From contig CM069600.1 in the NCBI GenBank assembly GCA_035771175.1, positions 11,121,729 through 11,185,728 on the forward strand: a DNA stretch of 64,000 nt, in the 5' to 3' direction. The position numbers and the translations under genes are program-made. Origin of the DNA: Paratinospora sagittata (Eukaryota; Streptophyta; Magnoliopsida; Ranunculales; Menispermaceae). Of the stretch, positions 35,062 through 47,164 are shown one piece after another. Each line of letters starts with the position of its first letter. The stretch's first letter is position 1. A model generated the notes under the pieces. It saw only the letters and a list, made by a program, of their open reading frames with translations. It did not search any database and had not been told where the DNA came from.

Positions 35062-36377
35062 TGTAATATTCTAATTTTGCACAAAAAAAAAAAAAAAAAA
35101 AAAATGGTTCAGGCGCATTTTTCCTATTTAAAGACCCCTCCCCCTCCTCATTTCTCACACCAAAATCACTCATCTTTATGATTTTCCTTCTCTCTTTCAC
35201 TCATTTTGAGTTTTTGTCTTTTATTTTGAGACTTTCTTTCCGAGACTCTCTGTGTAGTGCAACGCGGTTCTGCCCGAGAGAAGGAGCCAGTTTTCAAAGG
35301 AGTTTTTATCTGAAAGTGAGGAACGAAACATAGGTTTGCGTGTCTTATAACTTTTATTAAAGTTTACATTCATTTATCATTATGTCTACTATTTATTTAC
35401 ATTATTGTCATACTTATGCCTATATATTTAGAGTTCATGTATTACACTGTTGTTATGCCGGATTAATGGTCAATCTGGCTCAACCAGACTTAGTCTTGTC
35501 CTCAGTAACTTTAAATAGTGAACATGAGGCAACGTGCTGCTCTAGACGATTGGTATTTAAGTAGACCTTGTGTCTCACCTCTCAACTGGAGACTGATTTG
35601 GTTGGTCTTATTTGAAAGCTATCAGCTTATACAAGTAATATTGAATGTCCTAACTTTGCACGTAGTGATACCGACCCTAATAAGGATCACCAGACGTTGC
35701 CAAATCCTGTCTAAATATTAAGTAAAGACCGGACCAGTTCATGCATTAGCATCATACATAACATCACCTAGGGACGTATGTGGTTTATGATTCACAGAAT
35801 AGTTAGAAGCGATGCTCGCTATTCATTATATTTCTCTGGAGAGAGACATACAATGAGAACCTGGCTACTCCTGGGGAGGGACATCTGTACGTGAATGCAG
35901 AGCGTCGTTCCTGAGGAGGGACATACAATGAGAACCCGACTACTCCTGAGGAGGGACATCTGAACGTGAACTCAGGCGATGTACAATCATCAAACCAATA
36001 CGAGACGGTGTCACGCATACATACATATTAGATTGATTATGATGCTCTGATGTGTATTTGAGATATTTGATTATGAAGTTTGCTTTATTAATTGTTATAT
36101 TCACGAACTATTTTGCCCACTGAGCGTGTAGCTCACCTCGTTGTTATCCAATTTTCCACAGGAGATTATGGTGGACTGGGTGCAGATTTTTGGGCCCACA
36201 TTTTGTACAATTTGTATTATTCATTGGGGATTTTTTCATATACAAATATATTCTGAAATTAATAAAATCAGACTTGTACTTAATCGTGTTTCTGCGCACT
36301 CAGTTATTGTTAAAATGAATTCGCGCCCCATCCGTGAGTGTCACGTCGGTTTAGACGCGTCCGTGCGGGGTGTGACA
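35062..36377 (+). mobile_element. 5' LTR of element C1
   Basis: 1316 bp from TGTAATATTC to CGGGGTGTGACA. It contains two tandem copies of an about 75-bp unit at 35838..35970 (GAGGGACATACAATGAGAACC and GAGGGACATCTG motifs). A TATTTAAAGACC box near 35130 could be the core promoter (inference). Relatives are at 48205..49587 (-), 59072..60359 (+) and 43363..44605. Confidence 0.9.
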
Positions 36378-36805
36378 TTTAATGGTATCAGAGCGTAAGA
36401 TCCACGGTCCGCCCAAGTCCACCAAATTAAGGGAAGAAATTATTTATTAGATATATATATATCTAGAACTATATATATATGAATTATATATAGTTGAGAT
36501 TTATATTAAATATATATCTAGAAAACTATATAGTTTTTTTTTATATATATAGTTTAGATTTATATATATATATATATATAGTATGAAAACTATATATATA
36601 GTTCATGACTAAATATATATATCTATGTATCTATGTATGTATGAAATATATATATCATATTGCTAATGGAAAATGTGAATTAAATGATGGCATAAACATC
36701 AAGAGAAAAATAAAAAATATTGTCCAATGGACAAAGCATAAATCTTAAAAATGTTAGGAATATATTTTGTGTCTTTCACAAGTTTATTTTCCTTTCAGCA
36801 AAATA
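36378..36805 (+). other. Primer site and leader of C1
   Basis: TGGTATCAGAGC at 36383 matches the initiator tRNA-Met complement, 5 bases after the LTR. At 36445..36655 the leader holds a run of TATATA blocks and ATATAGTT inverted repeats. No gene is seen. Confidence 0.85.
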
Positions 36806-38379
36806 ATGGCCTCAAGTGAAGGAACGACTTTCGGTAGTAGGGAACCAATTCCCACCAGACTCAAGGAATTGTCCAAAAGGGAGGTTATGACTATGAGGAG
36901 TATCGACAATAGAGATCTCCGCCTCCATCCGATCCTTCACAAAAACTCGCAACACTGGGGTAGTTGAATATAACAAAAGTTGAGGGTCACGTCTCTTACA
37001 ACTTGATGAAATGCTTCTACGAAGCCATGAATTGCGTAGGACTTCAAGAAGATGGGATCAACCCTGTTTTAGAGATAACGGTCAGGGGAACAAAGATTTC
37101 TATCAACGTCGAGATTATTGCACGACTCATGGAGATTCCGATTGAAGATAGAATCATTGACCCACACGAACCCTAGACAGTTGCAGAGATTATGAAGTCC
37201 AACGAACAGTTGTTCAATTCCCTCGCCAAAAACCCGTACACCCAATCAACGTACGCCCACCTCCCAAACAATCTCCTTAAACCACCTCTTGCCGGCCTTG
37301 GAAAGATCGTATTCGGCAACATCTTGCCGGAAAAGGTGACTAGAAGTGCTATGTCAAGGGCTCAACTTCTCGTGCTATATTGCATAGAGAAGAAAATTAA
37401 GGTCTCCTTACCTCACATCATCATCCAACAAATGTTGCGGATGATTCAAAACCCTTTAAGAAAGGAACTCCTAGGCTACGGAGTCTTGATCATGAGGATG
37501 CTATACGAGGCAAACGTCAACACTTTTGATGAGTCTTCGAAGCAGATCATTGAGGGGGTTACAACATCCTCTATCTTCAAGATATTTGTCACAAGTGGAG
37601 GGGTAACTAACGAGGAAGTATTCGGCGCGACTTTAGGAGGAAATATCAAAAGAATTAGTGACGAAAATGGACGTTGTTACCGAAAAAGTCGACGCAAGAT
37701 TCCTGTTAGAAAGGTACCAAATAACGAGCCAAACCAGAACCTTACGTCAAACCCAGCCTCGAATAATGATCCAACCGAGCACCTGTTCTCTGATGAAGAT
37801 TTATTTTCCAACCTAAATCAACCTCAACCAAATCAGGATAGACAAGAAGTTCCAGCAAATCCACCTTCCTGGAACATGCCAACTCAAGGCAATACTAAGT
37901 ACCAAAAGGTTTCCAACTCCTGAAGTATCGTATTGGCTAGTTCCACAAGTTCCTGTGAACCAACAAAAACAAAATTTTGCGGCACCAAATCTTGGAAGAC
38001 AGGACATCCTAATGAGCTCATTATTTCAAGACTTTTCAACCCAAGCATATCCAAATGTCCAAGGGGTTTCAGTTAGGGAATCCCCACACCTATGAGTCAA
38101 CCATACGGCCAATACTTTCCACTAATGCCTACGGCCTACCCTCCACCTATGGGACAGTCGACCCATCAACCATCGATAGGGCAATCAACTAACCCATTCG
38201 AGCAGTTAAATGTGATAGTAGCTAGTATTGCTCGGATAGAGGAGACTCAAAATGCTTTGTTAACACGTATGCAAAATGCCGAAGAACAACGAGCAAATTC
38301 TCAACCTTTTTCTAGTAGTCTTTCTGTACCTAGCAGGAGGTCTAGAAGGAGCACTAGTAGGCAGGAAAATCAGGAATGA
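36806..38379 (+). pseudogene. Extra ORF upstream of gag in family C
   Basis: A coding region of roughly 520 codons precedes gag. It starts MASSEGTTFGSREPIP, shifts frame near 36960, has a stop at 37174 and two shifts between 37900 and 38090. Its middle (VRGTKISINVEIIARLMEIP, SRAQLLVLYCIEKKIKVSL, LGYGVLIMRMLYEANV) resembles the domain named 'putative plant transposon protein' (Transposase_32 in Pfam, from memory), common in plant retroelements but of unknown function. The C-terminal part has repeated PPPMGQ/PSIGQ motifs and ends with a basic tail (RRSRRSTSRQ). The C-terminal part recurs in copy C2 at 52562..52801. It is not gag: a separate gag with a zinc knuckle follows. Confidence 0.65.
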
Positions 38380-39158
38380 TCACTGGCATTGTAAAAAATT
38401 ATTTTTGATATGAATGAAAATGTTTTGTTTAAGACTATCTTTGGTGGGCCGACTTACAACCATTCTTTCTTTTGTATCCCTAACTTTGGAGTGGTATGGG
38501 ACACAACAAAATTGGAGGATACTAAATAAAATGTGAAAGTAAGAAAACCCACGACCTTGTATGAAAAGAAACATTTGGAAAAAGTCGCATTACTAACATT
38601 ATCACTAAGTTTACACGGTATGGGATGAATAAACTTGGACGATACTATTAGTGAACTACTATTCAGCCAATGTTTTATAGAGACCGTGTTCATACAACTT
38701 ACCTTGGTTGACACCCTTATTACCAAATTCATGTGGTATGGGACACATGAATTTGAATAATAGTCCAAAAGACTAAGCGAAGGAGCTTGAATACATAAGA
38801 TTGCGATAGAACGTTAGATCAGGATATTTACCGACGCAAATCTTAGAATTTTTATGACTCGTATGGATTTTCAATGAAATATATATGTATGTTCACAAAA
38901 ACCAGAACCAAAACATTTGAAATACTTGCAAAGCTTTATACTTATTATATAAACATTCTAACCTTGTTTTACATCATGGCCAAACATACGAGCACATAAG
39001 ATTCTTTGATTCCTCAACAAAAATCTTACACTATACTTAGAAAAATAGGTGGTTTTTATATTGCAGTACTCTCGAAATTGTTGCTGAGAATACCATAACA
39101 TTATATTTGGCTACAGTTTCCTAAATCATGGTTTTATTTTCTCCTTGCCAATGAGAAA
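38380..39158 (+). other. Second leader of C1, between extra ORF and gag
   Basis: About 780 bp without a convincing gene. It is shared in order with 55591..56351 (C2) and 47793..48204 (D1, minus). Repeated ATGTGGTATGGGACACA-like phrases (38489, 38617, 38730) recur inside it. Confidence 0.7.
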
Positions 39159-40465
39159 ATGCAAACCAGGAAGAGAGGAAGGTCACGTATTGTCCGTCCA
39201 ACAGAGGAGGCACCTCCTGAGATTCAGAACCAGGAACCACCGCCTCCGACGACAGCGCAGGCCACACCTGACACTGCCATGACGTCTGGGCAGGCAATGC
39301 CACCCCAACCCACACCATTTTCCATGCCTTTGAGTATGGAAGTCTTCTTCGCTAGATTTATCGAGGCGATAAAAGTAACAGTTCAGAGGCCGTTCGTGAG
39401 ACCGCGGCCAATCAGGTTGTCACTGTTCAGGCACCTGTGAGATCTGGGTCGGAGACTCAAATCGACCAAATTACGAAGTACAAGAGGCTACAACCTCTTA
39501 CGTTTGCTGGCACCAGTGATGCTGAAGAGGTGCAGAAATGGCTGGATGAGTCAAAGAAGGCTCTCGATGCAATGAGAGTCGATGAGGCTCGAAAAATTCC
39601 ACTTGCGACCTACCAACTTGTTGGTGGAGCAAATACATGATGGATAACAGTAAATGAGGACCCAAGGGTCAACACTACGGACATGAATTGGCAATAGTTC
39701 GAGTCACTATTTATTGATGAGTACTTTCCCGGCGCTGTGAAGAGGTAGAAGCGTCAGGAGTTCGCCAAACTATACCAAGACGACATGACAGTCAGGGAGT
39801 ACTCTGGCAAGTTTAAAGAATTATCGGTCTACTCTCTCTCCACCATCTCAACAGAGCAAGATAAGACCGAGAAATTATACAATGGCCTTCGTCCTGACAT
39901 TCGACAAGCCTTGTCGATCTTGGATCTCAAGATTTACAGGGAGGTCGTTGACAAGGCCATGAGCTTTGAGCAGGAGAAGATTGTGCAGGAGCAGAGACTG
40001 AATAGGGGAAAACAGCCTGCAAAGTTTTCCCAACAGGGCTCATAACAAGGCAACAAGAAGAAACCCTACTATAATCAAAACTCAACCCTCCCAGCCCCTG
40101 TTAAAAAGAATGAGGCCACGACACCTGCGGCCAAACCATCTAACCTTGGCCATCAGGGTTTTCGCAATCATGGCCGAGGAGGCCGTAATGGCAAGGGTGG
40201 CCGTCGAAACTGTAATGGTAGAGGTGGTGGTCAGCACCACAAACAGCAGGGCCAACAGAACCATCAGCAGAAGAGGCTGACGTGTTACAACTGCGGTTAG
40301 CAGGGCCATGTAAGAAATGTCTGTCCGCATCTTCAGCAACCTATTCCCGTTGTTCCAGTCTAACAAGCACCACCTGCTGCTAATGCCCAACCCAGGCAGA
40401 ACCAACAAAACCAGGGCAGAACATTTGCTATCGCTCAACAACCCCTCCCAGACAACAATGTAGTC
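39159..40465 (+). pseudogene. Gag of C1, broken
   Basis: Begins MQTRKRGRSRIVRP, as in the other two family C copies (47792 minus, 56352 plus). A frameshift near 39430 leads to gag core sequence (AEEVQKWLDESKKALDAM, VREYSGKFKELSVYS, NGLRPDIRQAL). A basic, glycine- and glutamine-rich stretch follows and then a zinc knuckle, CYNCG-stop-QGHVRNVC, with an in-frame TAG. Several further stops (39638, 39695, 39748, 40043) make it non-functional. Confidence 0.85.
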
Positions 40466-42738
40466 GAAGGTACAATACAATGGTGCATGTCTTGTTCGAT
40501 TCGGGTGCTATGCATTCTTTTATATCGTTTGCATTGGTAAGACATTTAGGGTTGCATCCTGAACTCACAGAAATCACAATCCATGTCACATCACCTTTAG
40601 GATCTAGTACTGACATGAATTTGCAGTGTTTTCGATGTGAGCTTCGAATGGCAGAACAAATGATATATGTAGATCTTTTTGTGATGGACATTGAAGACTT
40701 CGACATCATCCTCTGCATGGACTGGCTCGCACCACTGAATGCAAAGATCGATTGCATGAAGAAGCAAGTTCAGTTAACCTTGCCCACGGGGGAGTTTGTC
40801 AAGATTCAGAGAACAAGGAAATGGATACACAACTCTACTGCTGCACTTCTCAAGGCACAGCTTCGAGTCTATCCCTTGGTGATGAAAATGAATCACCAGC
40901 ATTGTACCCTCTTGAAGTACACAATGTCCCTGTAATATCTGAATTTCCAACAGTTTTTCTAAATGACCTTCCTGGTTTACCTCCAGTTAGGGAATTCGAT
41001 TTTGAAATCAATCTCATACCTGGGACCGGGCCTATCTCAATTCCACCATACAGAATGTCAAATGTCGAACTAGTCGAATTGGACAAACAACTGAAGGAAT
41101 TAGTGAGTAATGGCTTCATCAGAAAAATTTCATCACCCTGGGGGGCTCCAGTTTTGTTTGTTCGCAAAAAGGACGGTTCGTTATGACTTTGCATTGACTA
41201 TCGCAAGTTGAATAACGTCACCATTAAGAACAGATACTCGTTGCCCAGGATCGATGATTTGTTCGACCAACTTAGAGATGTCAAATACTTCTCGAATATT
41301 GATTTACGATCCGGTTATCACCAACTTCGGATTCGAGAGTCGGACATTACCAAGAAGGCATTCAGAATTCGGTACGGTCACTACGAGTTCTTGGCCATGT
41401 CTTTCGGTCAAAAAAATGCACCTGCTGCATTCATGGATTGATGAACCGCATCTTCAGGTTATACTTTGACCGATTTGTGGTAGTTTTTGTGGACGATATC
41501 TTGATATATTCCTCAACCGAAGAAGACCATAAGATACATCTGAAGATAGTCCTCAAGACCTTGAAAAGCCACCAGTTGTATGCAAAGTTGAGTAAGTGCG
41601 AATTTTGCGCAAAGCGAGTTCAATTCCTAGGCCATGTGGTTTCAGGCAATGGCATTGAGGTCGATCCTTCTAAGGTTGAAGCGGTTTTAAACTGGAAGTA
41701 GCCTACCACTGTTGCTCAAATTAGGAGTTTTCTTGGTTTGGCTGGCAATTACAGACGCTTCATCAAGGACTTCTCAAAGATTGCTGAACCTATGACAAAG
41801 CTCACTTGGAAAGACGTGTGATTTATCTGGAATCCCGTCTGTGAAACTTCATTTCAGTTAGTGAAGAAGCGCCTCACGACGGCACCAATACTCATCACTC
41901 CAAGAAATGCACTTAGATTTTCACTATACACCGACGCCTCTTTCCAAGGCTTAGGTACCGTACTAATGCAAGAAGGCCAAGTTGTAGCATATGCCTCGAG
42001 GCAACTGAAGATTCATGAGGGCAATTACCCAACACATGACTTGGAACTTGCAACTGTCGTATTTGCACTGAAGCTATGGTGTCATTACCTATACGGTGAA
42101 CGGTTTGAGGTCTTCTCTGATTACAAGAGTCTTAAGTACATCTACACCCAGAGAGACCTAATTCTCCGCCAAAGACGATGGTTGGAATTCTTGAAAGATT
42201 ATGACTTTCAACTCCAGTACCATCCCGGTAAGGCCAATGTTGTCGCTGATTCCTTGAGTAGAAAATCTTATGTTGCTTGCACTCTTAACTTCGAAATGGA
42301 GAAGTTGGCTACAGAGATGGAGAATTTTAACCTACAACTGATTGAGGAGGGTGCAAGATCACGAATTTCTCAATTGTCAGCCAACTCTGAGTTGGTTCGA
42401 AAGATTTCAGCAGCTCAAGCCAACGACCCTATGTTAATGGAGAAACGCGAACTTCTACTCATCGGACAGGACCTTCCTCACTGGTCAGTCTCTGAAGACG
42501 GGACCATTTTCTATAAAAAAATGTCTATGTCTACCGAACGATCCTGAGGTTCGGAAAGAAGTGCTCATTGAGATGCACTGTTCCAGGCTCGCTATGCATC
42601 CTGGGGGTGACAAGATGTACAAGGATGTCAAGCGACAATTCTGGTTTTATGGAATGAATAAGGCGATCGGACACTTCGTTGCTCGATCTCTCGTTTGCCG
42701 GCAAGTTAAGGCAGAACGAAGACTTCCCTCTGGACTTT
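40466..42738 (+). pseudogene. Pol of C1: protease, RT, RNase H, start of integrase
   Basis: Protease VLFDSGAMHSFIS near 40485; RT with [31 protein letters not shown] near 41490 (FVDD rather than FIDD); RNase [17 protein letters not shown] near 41930 and [16 protein letters not shown]. The integrase zinc finger HCSRLAMHPGGDKMYKDVK breaks off near 42738 in LTR sequence. Stops at 41185, 41440, 41700, 41820 and a shift near 42540 disable it. The integrase core and downstream ORF are missing here but present in the other copies. Confidence 0.88.
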
Positions 42739-43174
42739 TCCTGGGGAGGGACATCTGTACGTGAACTCAGGCAATGTACAATCATCAAACCAATACGAGA
42801 CGGTGTAATGCATACATACATACTTGATTGATTATGATGCTCTAATGTGTATTTAAGATATTTGATTATGAAGTTTGTTTTATTAATTGTTATATTCACG
42901 AATTATTGTACCCACTGAGCGTGTAGCTCACTCTGTTGTTATCCAATTTTTCACAGGAGATTAGGGTGGACTGGGTGAAGATTTTTGGGCCCACATTTTG
43001 TACCCTTTGTATTATTCATTGGGGCTTTTTGGGAGAATGTTCCCTTAACTATTTCATGTACAAATATATTCTGAAATTAATGAAATCAGACTTGTACTTA
43101 ATCGTGTTTTCACGCACTCAGTTATTGTTAAAATGCATTCGCGCCCCGTCCGTGAGTGTCCCGCCGGTTTAGGC
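42739..43174 (+). mobile_element. 3' LTR remnant of C1
   Basis: Matches the 5' LTR from its second CTGGGGAGGGACATCTG repeat to GCCGGTTTAGG, then stops short of the usual GGGGTGTGACA end. The junction with pol shares TCCTGGGG-like bases, suggesting recombination during or after replication. Confidence 0.8.
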
Positions 43175-43362
43175 TAATGTTCCCGCATCAGATAGACCTA
43201 GGTACCGAACTGAGAAAAATGAAATTGCTACCAATGTCTTGGGTGTGTGTTCACAAGAAATGGAGTTTATTTATGTCTTGCCTGGATGGGAGGGCTCAAC
43301 GCTGACTCTAGAGTGTTACGAGATGTTATATCTAGGAGAGATGGATTGAAAGTACCACAAGG
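43175..43362 (+). pseudogene. PIF/Harbinger-type transposase, middle piece
   Basis: Resumes the frame cut at 35061: [33 protein letters not shown] and PGWEGST. After about 43290 the frame shifts by one and continues as [19 protein letters not shown], whose first Asp is the second catalytic residue. It ends at CAAGG, which is duplicated around the following LTR-derived insertion, next to the splice donor. Confidence 0.85.
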
Positions 43363-44605
43363 TGTAATACCCCAGATTTGCACACAAAAAATGAACTTAG
43401 GGCACTTCCCTAACGGATAATTTATGTGAGGGAACATTCTCCCCAAATCTCCCTTTAATTAATAAGGGTTACAAAATGTGGGCCGAAAAACCTCCACTCA
43501 GTCCACCCTAAATTCCTGTGAAAAATTGGATAACAACAGGGTGAGCTATTGCCTAGTGGGTAAAATAGTTCGTGAATATAACAATTAATAAAGGAAACTT
43601 TATAATCAAATATCACGTAAACACAACAAACATCATAAATAGTACAACATGTATTTATGCATGACACCGTCTCGTAATGGTTCCATGATTGTTCGGTGCC
43701 CTGAATTCACGTACATATGTCAATCCCTAGGTAAACTCAAGTTCTCATTGTAAGTCCCTCCCCAAGGTCGTCGCCCTGGATTCACGTACAAATGTCCATC
43801 CCCAGGTAAACCCGGGTTTTCATTGAACGTCTCTCTCCAGGGAAATATCAAGAATAGTGAGCATTGCTTGTAACTATTTTGTGGATCATGAACTACTTAC
43901 ATACCTAGGTGGTGCTTATGTATGATGCCAATGCATGAGCAGGTTTGGTCTTTACTAACATTAGACAGGATTTGGTAGCGTCTGGTGATTCTTATCAGGT
44001 CGGTATCACCACGTGTAAAGTTAGGATGTTCAGTATCACTTATACAAGCTGATAGCTTTCAAATAAGACCAACCAGATCAGTCTCCAGTTGAGAGGTGGG
44101 ACATGAGGTCCACTTAAATACCAATAGTCGAGAGCAGCACGTTGTCTCCCGTTCACTATTTAAAGTTACTAGGGACAAGGCTAAGTCTGGTTGAGTCAGA
44201 TTTACCAATAATCTGACATAGTAACAGTGTAATACATGAACTCCAAATATACAGACATAAGTATGACAGGTACGAGCATTAAATTCAATAATGCAGTGTA
44301 AATGAATAGTAAAAATAATGATAAATGAATGTAAACTTTAATAAAAGTTATAAGACACGCAAACCTATGTTTTGTTCCTCACCTTCAGATAAAAACTCCT
44401 TCTTGAACTGGCATTTTCTCCCTAGCAGAACCGTGTTGCACCGCAAAAAGAGTCTTAAAAAGAGAAGAGAGAAATCACAAAGAGAGCAGGAGATAAGAGA
44501 GTGATTTGGTGCGAAAATAACAAAAGAGGGAGGGGGGAGGGCTCCTTATATAGGAAAAGGAATGCCCAAAGTTCTTTTTTTTTTTTGCAAACCTGGGTTA
44601 TCGCA
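43363..44605 (-). mobile_element. LTR derivative of family C with inverted identical-type ends
   Basis: 1243 bp flanked by CAAGG at 43358..43362 and 44606..44610. From about 43440 onward it is a family C LTR in reverse orientation (compare 48360..49587). The left end is not the expected LTR terminus but TGTAATACCCCAGATTTGCAC, which is the LTR start in forward orientation. The right end (GCAAACCTGGGTTATCGCA) is the same LTR start in reverse. Both ends are therefore U3-start-like. It carries no coding sequence. Confidence 0.8.
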
Positions 44606-44609
44606 CAAG

Positions 44610-44698
44610 GTAAATTCTTATTTTTTTTTATTAAACTAGTATAGTATTGTAATAATGCTTTTTTATTATATTATAATATTTTATAAAATATTTTGTAG
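44610..44698 (+). other. Intron of the Harbinger-type transposase gene
   Basis: After CAAG a GTAAATTC donor, an 89-bp AT-rich stretch and a TTTTGTAG acceptor restore the reading ...VPQ-GYYYLCDAGY. This shows the gene was spliced. Confidence 0.75.
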
Positions 44699-45160
44699 GA
44701 TATTATTATCTTTGTGATGCGGGATATCCTAATGGTGAAGGCTTCTTAGAACCATATAGAGGACAACGATATCATCTAAATGACTGGGGTAACCCACCTA
44801 CTACTGCTGAAGAGCTTTTCAACATGAGACATTCTTCAACAAGGAATGTAATAGAGAGGGCGTATGGACTATTAAAAAGACGTTGGGCAATTCTAAGAGG
44901 TTGTTCATTTTATCCAGTCAAAGTACAATATCAAATTATTGCCCTTCTTCACAACTTAATTAGAAGGGAAATGTTTGTAGACCCATTAGAACAACAATTA
45001 AATGAGTGACAACAGTGATAAATATGAAGAAGAAGAAGATTTAAGCGGTTTAGGAGCTGATCACTATACACATATTGAAACATCAAATGCGTGGAGTACT
45101 TGGAGAGACAACTTGGCCCATGAAATGTTTGAGCAATGACAAGAAAGTCGACATGCATAG
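44699..45160 (+). pseudogene. PIF/Harbinger-type transposase, C-terminal piece
   Basis: YYYLCDAGYPNGEGFLEPYR, GQRYHLNDWGNPPTTAEE, RHSSTRNVIERAYGLLKRRW and LLHNLIRREMF are characteristic of the C-terminal catalytic half of plant Harbinger transposases; the Glu of NVIER is the third catalytic residue. A TGA at 45007 interrupts the acidic region, and the tail (HIETSNAWSTWRDNLAHEMF) is still visible in another frame up to about 45143. With the N-terminal and middle pieces it makes one gene split by two retrotransposon insertions. Confidence 0.88.
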
Positions 45161-45257
45161 TTGCATTTATTATTATATGATGTATTCTTTATGTTTATTA
45201 TTTAAGACAATTTATTCAATGCATTCTTTGTGTTTCAAACTCATTGATTGTTAAATA
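45161..45257. other. 3' flank of the Harbinger-type gene
   Basis: Short AT-rich stretch ending where the reverse-strand family C copy D1 begins abruptly, inside that element's downstream ORF. No terminal inverted repeat is recognised. Confidence 0.5.
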
Positions 45258-45698
45258 AGGCCCCTGAATAGCACTGTGGCCGGTGAAATCCTCTATATCA
45301 TCAAACACTGGAGAGCAAAATGAGTCAGATTCATTCTCAGAAGGTTCTGACATTTGCCTCACAAATGGTGGTGTAGGGCTCTGCAAGTTGCAGCGTTTCA
45401 GGGGAGGTAGGTTGAGCGGCGGAATGCTTTTTCATGTTGTTGCCTGAATCCGGCCCCCTGGCAATTTTGGTAGGAGATCTTGCCAGGATGAGAGTACAGG
45501 ATTGTTTCGGACAAAATTGTTAGGAAAAAGCCATGCACGCTCTGGCGATAAGGATCGCTTTCTGTGGGGCGATAGAGTTGGTGATGTAAAGTAGTTGTGG
45601 CTTGACTCAGATCTTGAAGGAGTCGCCACAAGTTGCCAAAGAGGCCATTGCGTGTGTGCATCATTACCTCCATTGGCCTTATTTTCAAACATCTGCAT
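45258..45698 (-). pseudogene. Downstream accessory ORF of D1 (truncated)
   Basis: Starts MQMFENKANGGNDAHTQWPL and carries the same phrases as in the other two copies: HRKRSLSPERAW, SSWQDLLPKLPGGRI, then (after a stop) KSIPPLNLPPLKRC. Truncated before the end by the copy's breakpoint. Function unknown; see the most complete copy at 58515..59035. Confidence 0.7.
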
Positions 45699-45786
45699 AG
45701 TTATTTAAATGAAAGAATATATTACGATATTGCAAACAAAGTTCCATCATTTTATTGATAAGTGAAAAATACAATGTATCACATCA

Positions 45787-47164
45787 TCAATTATTACTAG
45801 AAAACAATTCAGGGTATTTCTTTTTAATTGTTGTCTCTAGTTCCCATGTTGCTTCCTCTACTCTGTGGTGATCCCAGAGCACTTTCACAAGTGATATGCT
45901 ACGTCGCCTTAGTTCTTGAATTTTTCTATCCAGAATCTGTATTGCTCTATCTTGATACCTATTTCCTTCCTCAACCCAAACCTCGATCAGAGGGATGATA
46001 TGCGAAGGATCAGGACGATACTTTCGAACCATGGATACGTGAAAAACGTCATGAACTTTAGACATGAACGATGGAAGGGATGGACGATAGGCTAGTTTGC
46101 CAATACGTTCAATGATATGAAATGGACCGATATACCGTGGGGAGAGCTTTCCTTTGATCCCAAAGCGTTTGACACCTCTTGTAGGCTGAACTTTAGAAAA
46201 ACCAAGTCCCCATTGTCAAATTCTATGAGTTGTCTGCGCTTGTCAGCATAGCTCTTCTGGCAACTTTGTGCTACAAGAAGTCGTTCCTTTACTAGTGTGA
46301 TCTTCTCAGAAGTTTCTGAAACTAGTTCAGGCCCCAACTGCGGTCGATCTCCCATATCTAACCAACATACCGAAGATCTGTAAGGGCGACCATAAAGAGC
46401 CTCATATGGTGCCATGCCGATACTGGTTTGGTAGCTGTTGTTGTTTGCAAACTCAGCCAAATGTAAGTGTTTTGCCCATCCGTCATAAAAATCCAAAATG
46501 CATAAACGTAGCATGTCTTCCAAGATCTGGATAAGATGCTCTGACTGCCCGTCAGTCTAAGGATGAAAGGTTGTGCTCATGGTGATCCTGGAGCCCATTA
46601 TACTCTGGAAGCTCTGCCAAAATTTTGATGTGAATCGAAGGTCTCGATCAGATACGGTCGTGAGTGGTATGCCATGGAGGCGCAGGATCTCTCTTTCATA
46701 CAATTCGGCAAGCTTGGCGGGGTTATCTGTGAACTTTATTGGCAAAAAGTGTGCAGACTTTGTAAGTCTGTCAATGATAACCCAGATAGCATCTTGCCCT
46801 TTATTATTTCGAGGCAAGGCCGTAGCAAAATCTATTGTAATATTCTCCCACATTCATTCTCCAATAGGTAAAGGCTGGAGCAGTCCAGAGGGAAGTCTGC
46901 GTTCTGCCTTTACTTGCCGGCAAATGAAACATCGAGCAACGAAGTCTACAATCGCCTTCTTCATTCTAGAAAACCAGAATTATCGCTTGACATCCTTGTA
47001 CATCTTGTCTCCCCCAGGATGCATGACAAACGTCAAACAGTGCATTTCAGTTAGCACTTCTTTCCGAACCTCGGGATCGTTCGGCAGACAGAGGCATTTT
47101 TTTGTAGAAAACGACCCCGTCTTCAGAGACCGACCATGCTGGAGCAATCATTCTTTGAACCCGA
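45787..47164 (-). pseudogene. Pol of D1: integrase and chromodomain-like tail
   Basis: Right to left: part of the pre-integrase region, zinc finger residues, core [48 protein letters not shown] (DPRF changed to DLRF), then LCILDFYDGWAKHLHLAEFA and DKRRQLIEFDNGDLVFLKF. A frameshift near 46190 precedes the tail MSKVHDVFHVSMVRKYRPDP and IQILDRKIQELRRRSISLVK, ending PELFSSNN. Stops near 46556 and upstream show decay. The tail resembles a chromodomain, supporting a chromovirus assignment. Confidence 0.85.

Larger units (their letters stand above)
35062..43174 (+). mobile_element. Element C1, Ty3/gypsy family C, decayed
   Basis: Order: 5' LTR (35062..36377), leader, an extra ORF before gag, second leader, gag, protease-RT-RNase H-integrase finger, then a deletion joining pol to the middle of the 3' LTR (about 42738), which itself lacks its last bases. 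Many stops and frameshifts show age. It lies inside a Harbinger-type transposase frame. The truncated right end prevents a duplication from being read. Confidence 0.88.
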
